A DNA stretch of 64,000 nucleotides from assembly GCF_000512585.2 (NCBI RefSeq), contig NC_089242.1, positions 3,286,001-3,350,000 on the forward strand. The letters run 5' to 3'. Numbering within the stretch: position 1 is the stretch's first letter; every line of letters starts with the position of its first letter. A model generated the notes under the pieces. The model had not been told where the DNA came from. It worked only from the letters and a program-made list of their open reading frames with translations, and ran no database searches. A program made the translations under genes and the position numbers. Source of the DNA: Kwoniella bestiolae CBS 10118. Lineage: Eukaryota; Basidiomycota; Tremellomycetes; Tremellales; Cryptococcaceae. Positions 1 through 11,797 of the stretch are shown in pieces.

Positions 1-904
1 CAAAGAATTTGTCAGTATCCTTACACGTATACACAAAGTCGACTTCTCCAAACCCATGGATCCAATGACGATGGGATCAGGCGGTGGATCGCCCTATATG
101 CAGGATCTGATAGATAAGCTTTCATTTGTAAGGGGTGAGATATTGGGTAGAATGAGTTTAGGCGAAATGATGAAAGAGTGGTACGTCCACATCCCACCTC
201 ACTCACCCGAAGCCCCATCTACGACAGTGAATCCAGAGCTGATAGAGTCGGTCTGGTAATAGGGTCATCGACCTAAGTAGATATATCATCAAAACTTTCT
301 TATTACACGCATCGATCGCCAGACCTTTGGGAGAAAGTGGGAAATTGAAATTGACAGGCGACATGACAGAGCTAGAAATGGGAGTTGCCAACCTGCTCAA
401 TACAGGGAGAGTTCAGGGCTCAAGGGGTGGAATGAGGGTAGAGAAGATAGGTGAAGAGTATTTGGCTTTGAGGTCGTTTAGGTGGGTTCTCCTGCCTGAG
501 TCATCAGCTGGCGTTGGCTCCATCGCTTGAAGAGAGGGACTCTAGCTGATTTGACAAACTGTGAATGCAGAACCCTCCTATTCTCAGATGATAGTAATCT
601 ATCCAACCCCGTCGAAACAGTCCATCTACCGCCTATAATCATCCTGAATCACATCCTGGTCTTATCGGCGAAATACAAATTACCCAACGACCTGCATAAT
701 TGGACGGAACATGAGTATGTCCTGTGGATAGAGAAGCATGGGGAGGACGAACAGCTGGGTCTCATTGAGAAATCACTCAACGCTCAGTTATCGCAAAACC
801 AGAAAGATGGAGAAGGAGATGAGGAATTGTACGTGAGGTTGGTAAGGGAGGTGCTGGATCATGCTAGACATGATGAAGATGGGGATCAGACGCCTGGTGT
901 GTGA
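1..904 (+). CDS. COG5: Conserved oligomeric Golgi complex subunit 5, C-terminal part
   Basis: Partial gene; the 5' end lies before the window. Coding segments are 1-180, 263-481 and 571-904 (TGA). The introns 181-262 (GTACGT..TAG) and 482-570 (GTGGGT..CAG) both restore the frame exactly. The joined protein has the COG5 C-terminal signature: a helix followed by LLHASIARPLGESGKLKL, then MTELE, ALRSFR and NWTEHEYVLWIEKH, which correspond to [35 protein letters not shown] and the late helical segment of animal COG5. COG5 is a lobe B subunit of the COG tether used in retrograde intra-Golgi vesicle docking. The tail is acidic (DEDGDQTPGV). Identification is by remembered family motifs; the gene appears intact within the window. 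Confidence 0.85.
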
Positions 905-1187
905 ACATTGCGGGTTATAGAGTAGCACGCAAGCTTGATACGGTACATGAATGACATATGACATATGCATGACATGAGACGTGAACATGTGATTGATGAT
1001 GGCAAGTCACAATGGTGAAAGTGCTATTGAGATTGACCTCTCGATTCGATAGGCGATTATGTGAAAATGCTATATAAATGTATACATTGATGATCCTCCA
1101 TGCTGAAAATGCTTCTGTTTCCTCTGATTTCCTTCCTTTTGTATACCCAACAAAACGATCCATGAAAATGATCAACTCCCATCCCCC

Positions 1188-4100
1188 TCACGCGACTGCG
1201 CCCAGCTTAACCTTCTCAGCAGCAATATCATCATACAACCCGAAAATCTCCTCCCTGGTTTTCTCGATCTGCGTGTTCAAGGCCAATTTCAAATCTGGGA
1301 ATTCCGTTGAGAGTTTAGTCCACTTTTCAATTTCCGATACCTTTTGTCTGAGCGAGGTATTGAGTCCTTCAAGTTTAGGTGAAGTGCGGTCTTGCGTTGT
1401 TGTGGGATTGGGAGATAGTTCGTATGGAAGAGCCGGAATAGTAGCTGGTATCGAAGGGTTCGCAATCGCAGAAGTCGAAGAAGATCCTGCTTTGGCCTCT
1501 GAATCGATCGAGGGATTCCCACTAACCACATATACACTATTCGATCCACTCGCACTCTTACTGGGACTCCCTTCACCATGTTTATTCTTATTCTTCTTCG
1601 ACGGTCTTTCCGAATTAGATGTAGACTTGGCGGGACTGATTTCCACCACGCTGTTAGACCCGTTCTCAGAAGCGGCTTCCTCTCTCGCGCGCTTCTTCTC
1701 TTGTTTCTCCAATTTCTGCTTCTGCTTATTCGTGAGCGGTTCACCATTGGCTAAAACAGATTTCAATTCTTTCGCTTTCTTAAGTAATGGAGGCGGTTTC
1801 ATCCCTTTCTGATATGGCTGTTCATCCCTTTTTAAGCCTCTCACAAACTCATCATCATGTATGATCTTGGGTCCTTCGTACTCTTCCATCTCCTGTGAGG
1901 TCTTATCCCTAGAAAGTACCAGAAGATCTTTACATGTATCTCGTCTGATCGATTTGACCCATCTTGTCGGTTTACCCTGTTGATCAGGCTTCGAAACCAC
2001 TGCTACGATCTTGTCGACCCACTCTTTCATCGGTTGTGCGACACTCGGTCGTCCTGGTCCAGACAAGGTCGCGGGATAATCAAACAACTCGCAAAACGTG
2101 AATTCGGTGTTCTTCCAAGTACTAGGATCGTTCTTCGCGATTTGTCTGGCTTTTTCCAGCGAGAATATTGTGACTCCCATCGTGGAGTGCCCATCCGCAT
2201 TATGCTTGAAAGTGCATCCTCTAGTTGGGTTCCCAGACTCGTCTCGCTGACAAAACATCTCTTGGAGCTCGATCTTCCATCTGTCGAAGTCCACGAAGTT
2301 CTGTTTTCGCTTTTGTAACGTATCGAACTGAGGTGGGTATGGGATTTGTCGACGTTCGCTACGTGTCGAATCGTCTGTTCGGGCACTAGCATCGGTCCTA
2401 GCACTCGTAGATGCGTCAGTCCTAGTACTAGCGCTGACGCTAGTTGAAGCCGCTAGACTGCTTGGAGTCAATACGACTAATCTCTCGGCCGATTTTGAAG
2501 GAGTTTTCGGTACAGACACGGGATTTGTATTGGTCGAGTTTGTTGGTTTAATTGCGGTGCTCGATTTGGGAGCATTGGTCTGAGGAGTATCTATCGTTGT
2601 CTGTTGGGTGGTACGAGACGGTCCAGCTTCAGCGGTCGAGTTTGTGTTATTCTTGGCGTCCGCTCTACTCTGAGCTTGTCCAAAGGTTGCAGAGGTAGAG
2701 CTGGAAGCCGCGGTCAGAGGAGCAGGTCGTGCAGCAGAAGCAGGAGCAGGAGCAGCGGTGAGGGTAGATGGAGACGTAGAAGCAGTAGGAGCGGTGAAGA
2801 TAGCTTCGGCATATGCGCCCGCAACACCGGTAGGACCAGACCTTTCACCATGATCTGCAACAACGGCCTGAGTGCCCGTCGTTGACTGATGATCAGGATT
2901 GGGTATCGGCAACGGCAACGTCCAATCAAAAGCCACTCCATCATCTCTCCAATGCGTCCCGCCTATCTTCTTGCCCTGTGCAATCATAGCATCCCTTTGG
3001 GTCTTTCGAAAAGCCATTCGAGCTTTACTTCGTTCCGTGGGGTTCTTGGCCCAGCAATCTGGTAATTCTGCTTTCCTATATGCGCGAATCATGTCAGTGA
3101 ATGACCTCGAACTTCCTCTCAACAAAAGGGAAAAGAGGATGGGATTTAGTATTGGTATGAGAAATGAGAGATGAGAGAGTAAGTTTACTCACGTAAATGC
3201 AAATGTCCCCGACCTCCTTATGCCTTCTCCACCCACATGTACAATCTCATCCCTTTCCAACTCCTTGATACTAGGTTTCACATCGATTTCCTCAACCTTT
3301 TTCCCCTGTCTAGTCCCGGTATCGCTCAAAATGGCGGGATTGTGCTGAGGTGAAGGGTCAGGTTCAGGTTCAGCCTTGACCCTCACCTGTACCGGAACAT
3401 CTTCTATTTGTTTCTCCTTGCCCTTTGGCTTAGGCGCATTAGGATTTATGGGTTTGAATGACATCTTCTTAATCTCAGGTGGCGGAGGTTCAGGTATCTG
3501 AGGAGGTACAGCTTTACCTTTACCTTTATCCGACGTTGTTGCAAAGGCTTGAGAGGTATTGGTTGGGCGACTCGGTACAGCAGGACTAGGTTGTCTACTT
3601 GATGCTCCAGATGTAGGAGGACGTAAGGATGTTGGTTGAGAGGGTAATGCAGGTGGTAATGAAGGCGATGAGAAAATGATATGTTGAGGTGGGTTGTTGG
3701 AAGATGAGGTGCCGAGCGGTTGAGCGGTACTAGGTCCAGCATGATCATAAAACCTATCATCCGAGCGAGGGGACCAACTATCCTGCATGGTAGGTTGAGA
3801 AGGACTATACCTCCTTACACTCCTTGGCGCGGCAGGTCTATAGCTATCTGAGCTCCCATGTCCATGTTTATTCCATGTATTCTCCTCTCTGTCCCTCTCT
3901 CGTTGTTTCTCACTGTATCCTGCCCATTCGTCCGACCCGCTCCTCTCCCTATCTCTACCTCTTGGATACCTTGGAGTTGGGGGCGAGGGTGACGACGGGC
4001 GTCCATACGTCGGGCGATAGGTATCTGAGTACCCTCCTCCTCCTCTCCCTCTAGGTATGGACGGTCCACCTCTCGGACCAGAAGGAGGTACTCCCGTTCT

Positions 4101-4346
4101 GACGGAGGGCGGTAATCCCGTTCGAACACTAGGCGGTAGACCCCCTCTACTAGAAGTTGGTAGACCCCCTCCCCTCCCCCTCCCTCTCGTAGGTAGATTA
4201 GGCGGTAATTTCGAGAACGTCTGAATCGTAGGAGGACCAGAGTTCGCTACCGTCTTATTTGCGAATCCAAGGACATCTCTATCTTCGATGACTCTGGGAG
4301 GGGCCAGTCCTCGACCTCGTCCTCTAGTTTGTCCTCGGATGGTCAT
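1188..4346 (-). CDS. Unknown 1013-aa low-complexity protein with RG-rich N-terminus
   Basis: Two exons: 4346-3193 and 3075-1188. The intron 3076-3192 (GTGAGT..TATAG) joins GTFAFT to KAELPDCWAKNP in phase. The N-terminal third is rich in Arg-Gly, Pro and Ser: RGQTRGRGRG at the start, then RGRGRGGG and several PPSVRTG repeats, as in RNA-binding RGG proteins. The middle has a better ordered block around residues 600-760 (VDFDRWKIELQEMFCQRDE to MEEYEGPKIIHDDEFVRGL) with several Cys and His but no zinc-finger spacing I recognise. The C-terminus has a charged segment near KQKQKLEKQEKKRAREEAA and ends in a helix likely to form a coiled coil. I do not recognise the family. The start at 4346 is the first ATG of the open frame. 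A role in RNA or chromatin binding is only a guess from composition. Confidence 0.75.
3076..3192 (-). other. Intron of the 1013-aa gene
   Basis: On the minus strand it begins GTGAGTAAAC and ends GCATATAG, splitting a Thr codon (AC|G). Removing it links two long open frames of 385 and about 630 codons that otherwise lie in different registers. Confidence 0.8.
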
Positions 4347-4878
4347 AGCTCATCTATCCTGTTCTCTCAAGAAGTGCTTCAAAAGGCGTGAGAAGGACCA
4401 AACCCGAATCCGAATCCGAAACCGAAGACGGGGTATGAGAGGTTCCAAGAAGACCGTCAAGACTGATTGGTGAATATGTTGGGCGTTTGGAAGAGATAAT
4501 CAACTCAACGTTATACATTTGAGGTCGAATATGAGGTTGATTTCTGAAATTCACGTTGATCCGCCGCTGAGATGCGAATCCAAACTCAAAAAATCAACAA
4601 AGCTTACATCACGTGGGAGTCGCGTGGCTGCTCACATTGATCCCCTCAGTATCTGACTTGTTGCTTGAATGCATAGGTAACTCGTATATAACGAACGTAC
4701 TCAGAAAGAGATATAATGAGGATATGTACATATATGCATATGTCGAATCTTGTACTACGTTATGACGATGCTACTTCACACAAATAATAATACTATAACT
4801 CGATAAATCAAAATCGAAAATGCCTCACACTATCCTGATCTCACAGACTCTCCCATTAAATCAATTCCACCCAACCCC
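4347..4878. other. Intergenic: promoter of the 1013-aa gene and terminator of the next gene
   Basis: No open frame with coding character was seen. It holds a CACGTG E-box at 4610-4615, 264 bp upstream of the minus-strand start at 4346, and an AT-rich stretch near 4680-4830 that probably belongs to the 3' end of the gene ending at 4879. Confidence 0.5.
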
Positions 4879-7800
4879 TCACTCAACCCTGCCAGACCCT
4901 TTCCTCAAACTAGCTCTAAACCTATCACTAATACTCGGTCTCTTCGCCTCCTCCCCAGATCCAGCGGTGATACCCAATCCACGCTCCTCTTTCAACTTAG
5001 CAACATTAACCAACCTCTGCTCCAACATCGATACCGCATCGTTCCCATTCTCGTGCTCATCATCTAGCTCCTCACGATCATCGAAATACGATCCACTCCC
5101 CGTCTGAGTAGTGGTCGTGGTCGTACCGAAGGTATCTGAACTCCCATTCCTCGAGTGTCCCTTTGGTGGTCTTGAAATCGACAATTTCCTTCTTTGGGTG
5201 AACTTCGACATGGGTGAATTGGGTTCCAACTCTACATCGTCCTCTGCCGATAAGTCCCCAGCGGTAATTTGACTAATCGCAGTGGTGGGTTTATTCCCCG
5301 ACGAAGTAGGTAGGAAATTCGACTGTCCGTGTCCATGTGATGTAGGTCCCCTGATGGTATTGGTACTTAACGTAGAAGTCTTCTTTTTCAATAGGTTTCT
5401 TAGTGGTCTTCGGATCTCTCGTTCAGGCGATTTTTGAGGACTTGTCGATAAGTTTGAATTGGAAGAGGCGTGTCTACTATGTACAGGAGGGGATTGCTCG
5501 ATAGTTGATAAATCCAATTTCGAAGGTGATTTCCTAGGTGTCATAGCCCGTACTTTCGACATTAACGACGAGACCGTTGATCCAGCTCTACCGCCATTGT
5601 CTGCATTCCCAGCACCGTTCGTTCGGGTCTCTCTGTTCCTCAGACTGGAGTATCTCGAGAGAGGCGAATGCGTATCTGCCATTGCGGTTGATGATCTGAG
5701 CAGATCATACGATCTTCGAGGGGTACCCATACTGTATCTACCTTGAAGTGGTGATCTATCCAGCTGATTGACGGGCGAGGTAGGTTGCCATCTTCTCGCG
5801 GGTCGATCTTCAGACATGACTCCTTGTTTTATGGGGTCATAACTATAATTCAGCGAAGCAGATTCCGATCTTCTGATCCTGCCTAATGAAGCTGACGTAG
5901 ACGATGTGACACCACTTCCACTATCCTGTATTCGCACAAGCTTAGGTAGATCTAATAAGATCCTCGTCATATCTCTAACATTCTGCTCACTCGCTTTACC
6001 CGCATCTCTCAGCATGAAAGCGAGGTTCGAATATTCCTCCCTGACTTTAGCGGGGTCATCTAATTCCGCATCAACAGCTATCTGGGATGCCAGATGTAAG
6101 GCATTTCGTAATACGGTGTTAATATTTTCAGAAGTCTTCGTAGCGGAGTGAAACGTTCTAAGAATCTCAGGATGAGTAGCCAAGATCTCTTGACCCAATT
6201 TTGATTCAAGTACCTTGAAAGCCTCGAACAGCAATCTACCATGTTCAGTCGACGAATTGGCAAGCTCGAAATTTGCCGAGGATCGACCCCCAAGGGAGGT
6301 ACTACTCCTCATAGGTCTAGGTTCGGTTGATGGTCCACCAGCTCTGCTAAATGCTAATCTTGATGCACCACCTCGAACATACGGCGGACTGATCGGCGAA
6401 TTTTGATCGATGCTTCTTCTATGTCGAAGTGGCTCTAGAGGAGCACTTTTAGGCGGGTTGTTGTATATCTCTCGCATACTCGACATGGAAGTTGCAGGTC
6501 GAGGCATGTGATCCCATCTTCTCTTTGATTCTACTCGTTGTTCCTCCAATCTCCTGATCATCTCCAACGGATCTTTAGCTTCTGCTCTGTCGTTTCTTGA
6601 TCCTACTGCAGATACTGAATCTCCAGGACCTATAGCACCGACCCTTGATCTAGACGCTGCGAGTAGGTCCCGCTCGCTCACCAAAGTACTCATGCCTCTC
6701 CTAACTCCACGGTCATCCCCGACTCTCGAAGACTGGTCGGTAGATCTATCGCTAGGTCCCCCTAACACCGTCTCAGAGCGATACCTGTCTCTCGGCAAGC
6801 CTCGATAATCCATCTCATCTCCAGCTCGAGGTAAGCCAGAGATGGATTGACTCCAATTTCGTTTCGAATATCCAGATGTCTCTCCTCGAGGTCCACCCAA
6901 GCTAGATGATCTTTCTAGGCCATCTATATGCCGGAACGCTTTTGAGGGAGAAGGTACAGTCTCCATCTCTCCCGAACGACGAGAAGTGGTCGAGAATCTG
7001 CTGGGAATGGGAGAAGATGATTGATAGTCTGATGGGGAATCGAGAAATTGTCTGAGGCGAGATGAACGAGCAGATCCAGGTTGATCTTCAATTGCATTAC
7101 TTCTTGGTTTTTGAGGGGAAGGGGTGAACTAGATACATACATCAGCACGTAGATTGAGAATGATGTAGGAGAAGAGTTGGACTCACTAAGCTGCCATTAC
7201 CATTTCTAAACTCAGCAGGTAAACCCTTTCTCCTCCTACTTGAACTACTTCCACCACTCCTCTCCCTATCCTCGTCGCCTTTCTCAGGCGTTTCGTGAGG
7301 TTCATCTACCCTTTTCGCAATGGACCCCGAAGGCGAGTCCGTATGATTTGACGAAAGCGTAGTGGTCCTCCTCAGCGCTGAACCTGTGGTATTGACAATT
7401 GGTGATCCAGTGGCTCGTGTATACGAATCATGTCTTCTTATCTGCTGACGAACGGGTGTCGAGGTCTGATCCACATCTGGCCTCCTTCGCCGATCTATAG
7501 CAGCTTGAATTATTTTCTCCTCAGCTTCTTTAATCTTGTCGTCCAGTTCTGATCCCTGCGATCTCGTCCTTGACAATTGTCCACTGTCTTTCACCGGTTC
7601 TTCCTCCAATATCTCTTCCTCTCTTAGATCCCTACTTGATCTTCTGGAATGTCTACGTTCGTTCATGTTATCAATTCCAGCACTAACAGGGGGCAGCTTC
7701 CTGGCTGTTCTTTCAGGTGATGATATCCTTTCTTCGGGCGAGTTGGCCCGTTTGGTATCCAATGATGGGAGGGGTTTGCGTGAGGACGACGCACTGGCAT

Positions 7801-8732
7801 TACCTCCCAAGCTGAGACTAGAGGAATGACTACTCGTTCGCGATAATCCTGTTGATCCTCTTCTGGCAGATCCATTTACACTGCGATTAGCAGCCATCGA
7901 AGGACTAGTGATCAAGCTAGAGGAGGATGATCCGGATCGAGACATGGACAGGGAAGGTGAATGTTTGGGTCGAAGAGCATGAGTCCGTAGGCGTGGGGAA
8001 TCTGGGACGTGTGTGGATGAACCGGAATAAGATGATGTCCGTCGTGCAAGGAGATGAGCGGATCCTGTTGATGATGTGCGTCGGGAAAGTTTGGTCGGTG
8101 ATCTGGATGTAGAAGAGGAAGTCTGCACGTGCTAGTGTTAGCTCAACGAGCTCTCGTCACTTAATTTCAAGGTAACTCACCTTTTCAGGTGAAGACAATC
8201 TTTCAGGTGTTTTGCCGTTCGCTTTCTCGCTCGTAGGCGCAGCGATATCACTCTCCGTTCCAGGCGGACTAGGTAGCCCAGACACCCTATCGACCAGCTC
8301 CCTTCCCCTTGCACTATCGTCCTTGGGCTGATCCGACACTTTCGCCTGCTGTATGACTTCAGGGGAATTTTCCGTCGAACTACCTCCCTCTTTCCTCTTA
8401 TGACTATTCCCAGGCCAGTCCCTCCTTCCGAAATCCAACTTCGGACTCCCAATACCAACATTCACACTTGCAAACCCACTTGACATTCTTAGGTGTTGTG
8501 GATGATCATCACTGTATCCATGGAAATCGCCTGAATGCCTTTTCGTCGAGGATGGTTCTTCTCCTAAGTGTATAGCTGAGGGTGGCTTCACACCATTATG
8601 ATCTAATGAAGGTCTGGCGGCAGCTGTCTTCTCGTACCTCTTCCTCGGACTTGACAGGTGCGAGTCGAGGGATAGTTGGGAGGAACTCCTGGATGGGAGG
8701 GAAGGTGGTTTGGTGGGTGATGAGGAGGACAT
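4879..8732 (-). CDS. Unknown 1245-aa serine-rich protein, possibly cytoskeletal
   Basis: Three exons: 8732-8181, 8122-7187 and 7128-4879. Both introns (8123-8180 and 7129-7186) are 58 nt, start GTGAGT and are phase 0. The first 450 residues are Ser/Arg/Pro-rich and look disordered, with many S-P and R-x-x-S sites that could be kinase targets. A charged helix lies around DPLEMIRRLEEQRVESKRRW. The only clearly folded part is an alpha-helical block near residues 730-840, from HGRLLFEAFKVLESKLGQ through REEYSNLAFMLRDAGKASEQ. The C-terminal 60 residues again form a charged helix (SMLEQRLVNVAKLKEERGL). This layout, basic disordered arms around helices, is common in fungal microtubule-organising and cell-polarity scaffolds, but I cannot name the family. 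The start at 8732 (MSSSSPTKPPSLPSRSS) is the first ATG. Confidence 0.75.
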
Positions 8733-9808
8733 GTCCTCGGGTGTTTCCTTTTAGCCAGGTATGGTATGGTGATCGATGTTGAAGGTAGGTTGATAGGGTT
8801 GATGTGAGGATCAGAGGAAGATGGGAAGAAGAGGAGGAATGTGTATCCTGTTGAAATGGGTTTTATAGCTTGAATGATCTTGCCAAGGACGCGCCTGTTG
8901 ATGACGATTTTGAGTCCTAGATGAGCATGTCGAGCAGCTCTGGAGATGGAGGTGCTAAAGGCGCACTTTGAGTGGGAGTCCCTTTTTGAAAAGGTGGTAT
9001 CGTAAGGAAGTCAATGGATGGATGGATATAGAAGTGAAAAATTGTCAATAAAGGGATTCAAACATGACATAGTGGATGTGTCGTCAAGCTACGCGGTGGT
9101 AACGTTAACACACATGACAGATGAGACGCACAGACCACGAGACGCGTTCCTGATTTGCTTGAGCTAATAAATCGTAATGAGTCATTACAACTGCCACGGC
9201 ACATTCCTCCTTGAACAGGCTCTGTATTACGAATTTGGTAATCCAGTACGAGTATTCGGTCAATCGAATGCTTTAATCTCTCGCATCTCTTCAAATGGTC
9301 ACATATCAATCCATCTTTATTCGCAAAGAACATTACAGAAGACCACGAGCTATACCCAATCGGATTGCTAATGCAAATACATCCAGTATTACTTGGGGTT
9401 AAGGTACCTCACAGCAACGTGCCAAACGACCAGCTCAATCAATTGTCCATCCTCCTTTTTGTGAACCAATCCTTTCAATCTACCCCTTCTGACATTTGCG
9501 ATCGCAATCCATCGTCAAGTGATTGTTGGACTATCTATGAAAGCTGAAGTATGATATGAGCACTTACTCTTCAGCAAGCTCATGTTGGTTTTTGTCATAC
9601 GGCACTGATGAGTAATCGTAAAAATTAAACAGAGCTGTTCCAACAATAACATTCTGTAATCCCAACAGTAAAAGTAAAATTAACAGTAACTCATACCAGT
9701 ATCTCGACCTGTAACAAACACTGCCAACCCCATACTAATACACTCCAAAAGACTCCCAAGACGAAACCTTACAGAACCGATAAAATACTAACCCTCTTCC
9801 GGACCAAA
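8733..9808. other. Intergenic, about 1.1 kb, divergent promoters
   Basis: Lies between a minus-strand start at 8732 and a plus-strand start at 9809. Only short random frames were seen. GA-rich sequence near 8790-8850 is probably the 5' UTR or promoter of the minus-strand gene. No other element was recognised. Confidence 0.5.
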
Positions 9809-11648
9809 ATGGCATCCACACAACTATGGATCCCCGATTCCTCCCCCCTATTATTCTATTCCCCCGCCGAAGCGTACTTCTCAGGCCAGAACCTGAACTC
9901 CTGGGTTGGTAATAATGGTCCATACCAGGGTGATCTGAACGCTACGGCTGGGAGTGAAAGCTATCATACGAGTTTTGGGCAGGCGGCTGTGGTCCTGCCG
10001 TCGATTTATGGTACGTCGACTCGATCTTCCTTGTCCATGTGGAAAGGGCTCTTTCCCTTCCATAAATCGTCAGTACCAAAACGTAATCAATGACAGGATG
10101 AAATGCTAATCCAATGATACAAGCAGTCACATCCTTCACCCCCCTATTCAACGCCCCATCAACATACGACATCACGTTCCAAATCAATTCGTGGGACCCG
10201 GAACCGTGGTTTTCAGGTAAGAGCTGGAACACCTCGACCGACGATTTCCAGCCTCAAACATTTACATTGCAGTTCAATTGTAAAGCCCAGAGTGGGAACA
10301 GGGAGGAATGTGGGGAGGTTGATTTTCTGGGTGTTTGGGTGGATACGAAATTCGCTCCTGATGGGTGAGTGTTATTGCACTAGACATCATCTCCTTTATC
10401 TCCTTTGCACCTGAGTTCTACGTTTAGATCCATCAGAGTTGAAGCACGTCTAGGAACAAGTATACTGATGTTTGGTGTTCCTACGCAGCTCACAAGTCGA
10501 TAGCGTGACACTGGACGATGCCTCTCCATTAATCAACTACGAGGGTTTCGCCCCCGTCGATCAGAACAATAAGATCGTAGAGGTCGATTCGGGGGATTAT
10601 GAGCAGACTTTATCGATGACTTCAACGGGGGGTGCGAAAGCCACTATACAATTTACAGGTCAGTGCAATGACTTGACGACCAACACTCGAGCATCTTCCC
10701 CTCATATGAAGGCTCTCATTTACAGCTTAACGCTCCCCACGTCCTATTGTGTATACACTGTATGCCCTTGACCGATATACTTACCCTTCGATGATATACT
10801 CAATAGGCGCATCAATATTCCTATACGGCGTTACCTGCCCCTCCTGCGGGGTATACACAATTACCCTCGACTCGTCCGGTTCCTCAGCGACGCTTAATGG
10901 GTTCAATAACGCGACGATCCACGATAGCCTGTTATTCTTCGCTACTAATTTAGATACGGCTTCTACTCATACCCTAGTTCTCGAGGCCAAGGGAGGGGTA
11001 GTATTGGATAGATTCGAAGTGCGGGGTCCGAAGGGTGGTGTGGGATATATGTGAGTGCAACTACGTTGTACTCTCGTACCCAACCTTCCGTTATCCGTCA
11101 TCTACATTTGTGAGGGAGGTAAGCTAATCTTTCATTTGTCGATAGTGGCAATAACAACGGTACCTGGACGACTCTCACTTCATCGCCCTCTTCCACCTCA
11201 AGCCCAAACGGCAATAACAACAACGGCAACACCACCAACAATGGAAGCGGAACCAACCCCTCATCGTCGTCGGATCAAAGCACCCTCCCATCCTCACAGA
11301 GCGGAACCCCCAACGCAGGTGTAATCGTAGGTGCAGTCCTAGGCTCGATCGCAGGTCTGGCATTCCTCTATTACCTCTGTCGTAAAGTCTCTCCTCAACT
11401 CAAGAAGAAAGATACCAAGAAGCTCAATCCATGGGACGAAGCGAATCTACTCCAGAATATGAAGAATGAGGAGGTGCATGTTACTACTGCTGCTAATCAG
11501 CGGTATGTGTATCGTAAGTCAAGTGGTGATTTTTACAATATGGGCTTTAGTGCGTGAGATCACTGATTTGGCTACGTTTAGCTGGTCTGATCGCTCACTC
11601 GGATTTGAAGAAGTAAGGTCCTTAGACGCCTGTGAGAAAGAACCATGA
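9809..11648 (+). CDS. Single-pass membrane protein with beta-rich ectodomain
   Basis: Six exons give 425 aa: 9809-10010, 10127-10364, 10489-10658, 10807-11050, 11146-11502 and 11582-11648. Every junction keeps phase. The first 300 residues look like an extracellular beta-sandwich (STYDITFQINSWDPEPWFSG, GASIFLYGVTCPSCGVYTIT), with several N-x-S/T sites. A Ser/Thr/Asn-rich linker follows, then one membrane helix (AGVIVGAVLGSIAGLAFLYYL) and a basic stop-transfer (CRKVSPQLKKK) with a cytosolic tail of about 60 residues. There is no N-terminal signal peptide, so it probably inserts with the N-terminus outside. This architecture is common in basidiomycete genomes and has no assigned function that I know. 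If the last intron (11503-11581) is not spliced, the protein ends a few codons later at a TGA near 11558. Confidence 0.7.
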
Positions 11649-11797
11649 ATGTACTGCATCAGTTTAGGAACAACGATAATGAGTTCGTTCATCATGTGTA
11701 ATGTGGTCATAAAAATCGTGTCAGTAATTTCGTCAAGCCTGTCTTGTATCTAATAATTAGTATCCCATGCGCGACCCAACAAGCCAATGCATCAGAT
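11649..11797. other. Convergent gene ends
   Basis: About 150 bp between the stop of the membrane-protein gene and the stop of VPS23. No poly(A) signal could be singled out. Confidence 0.5.

Noticed and set aside
1078..1812. 244-codon plus-strand frame
   Set aside because: Antisense to the 1013-aa protein, whose frame on the minus strand has splice support; the plus frame is a shadow of its Ser/Lys-rich codons.
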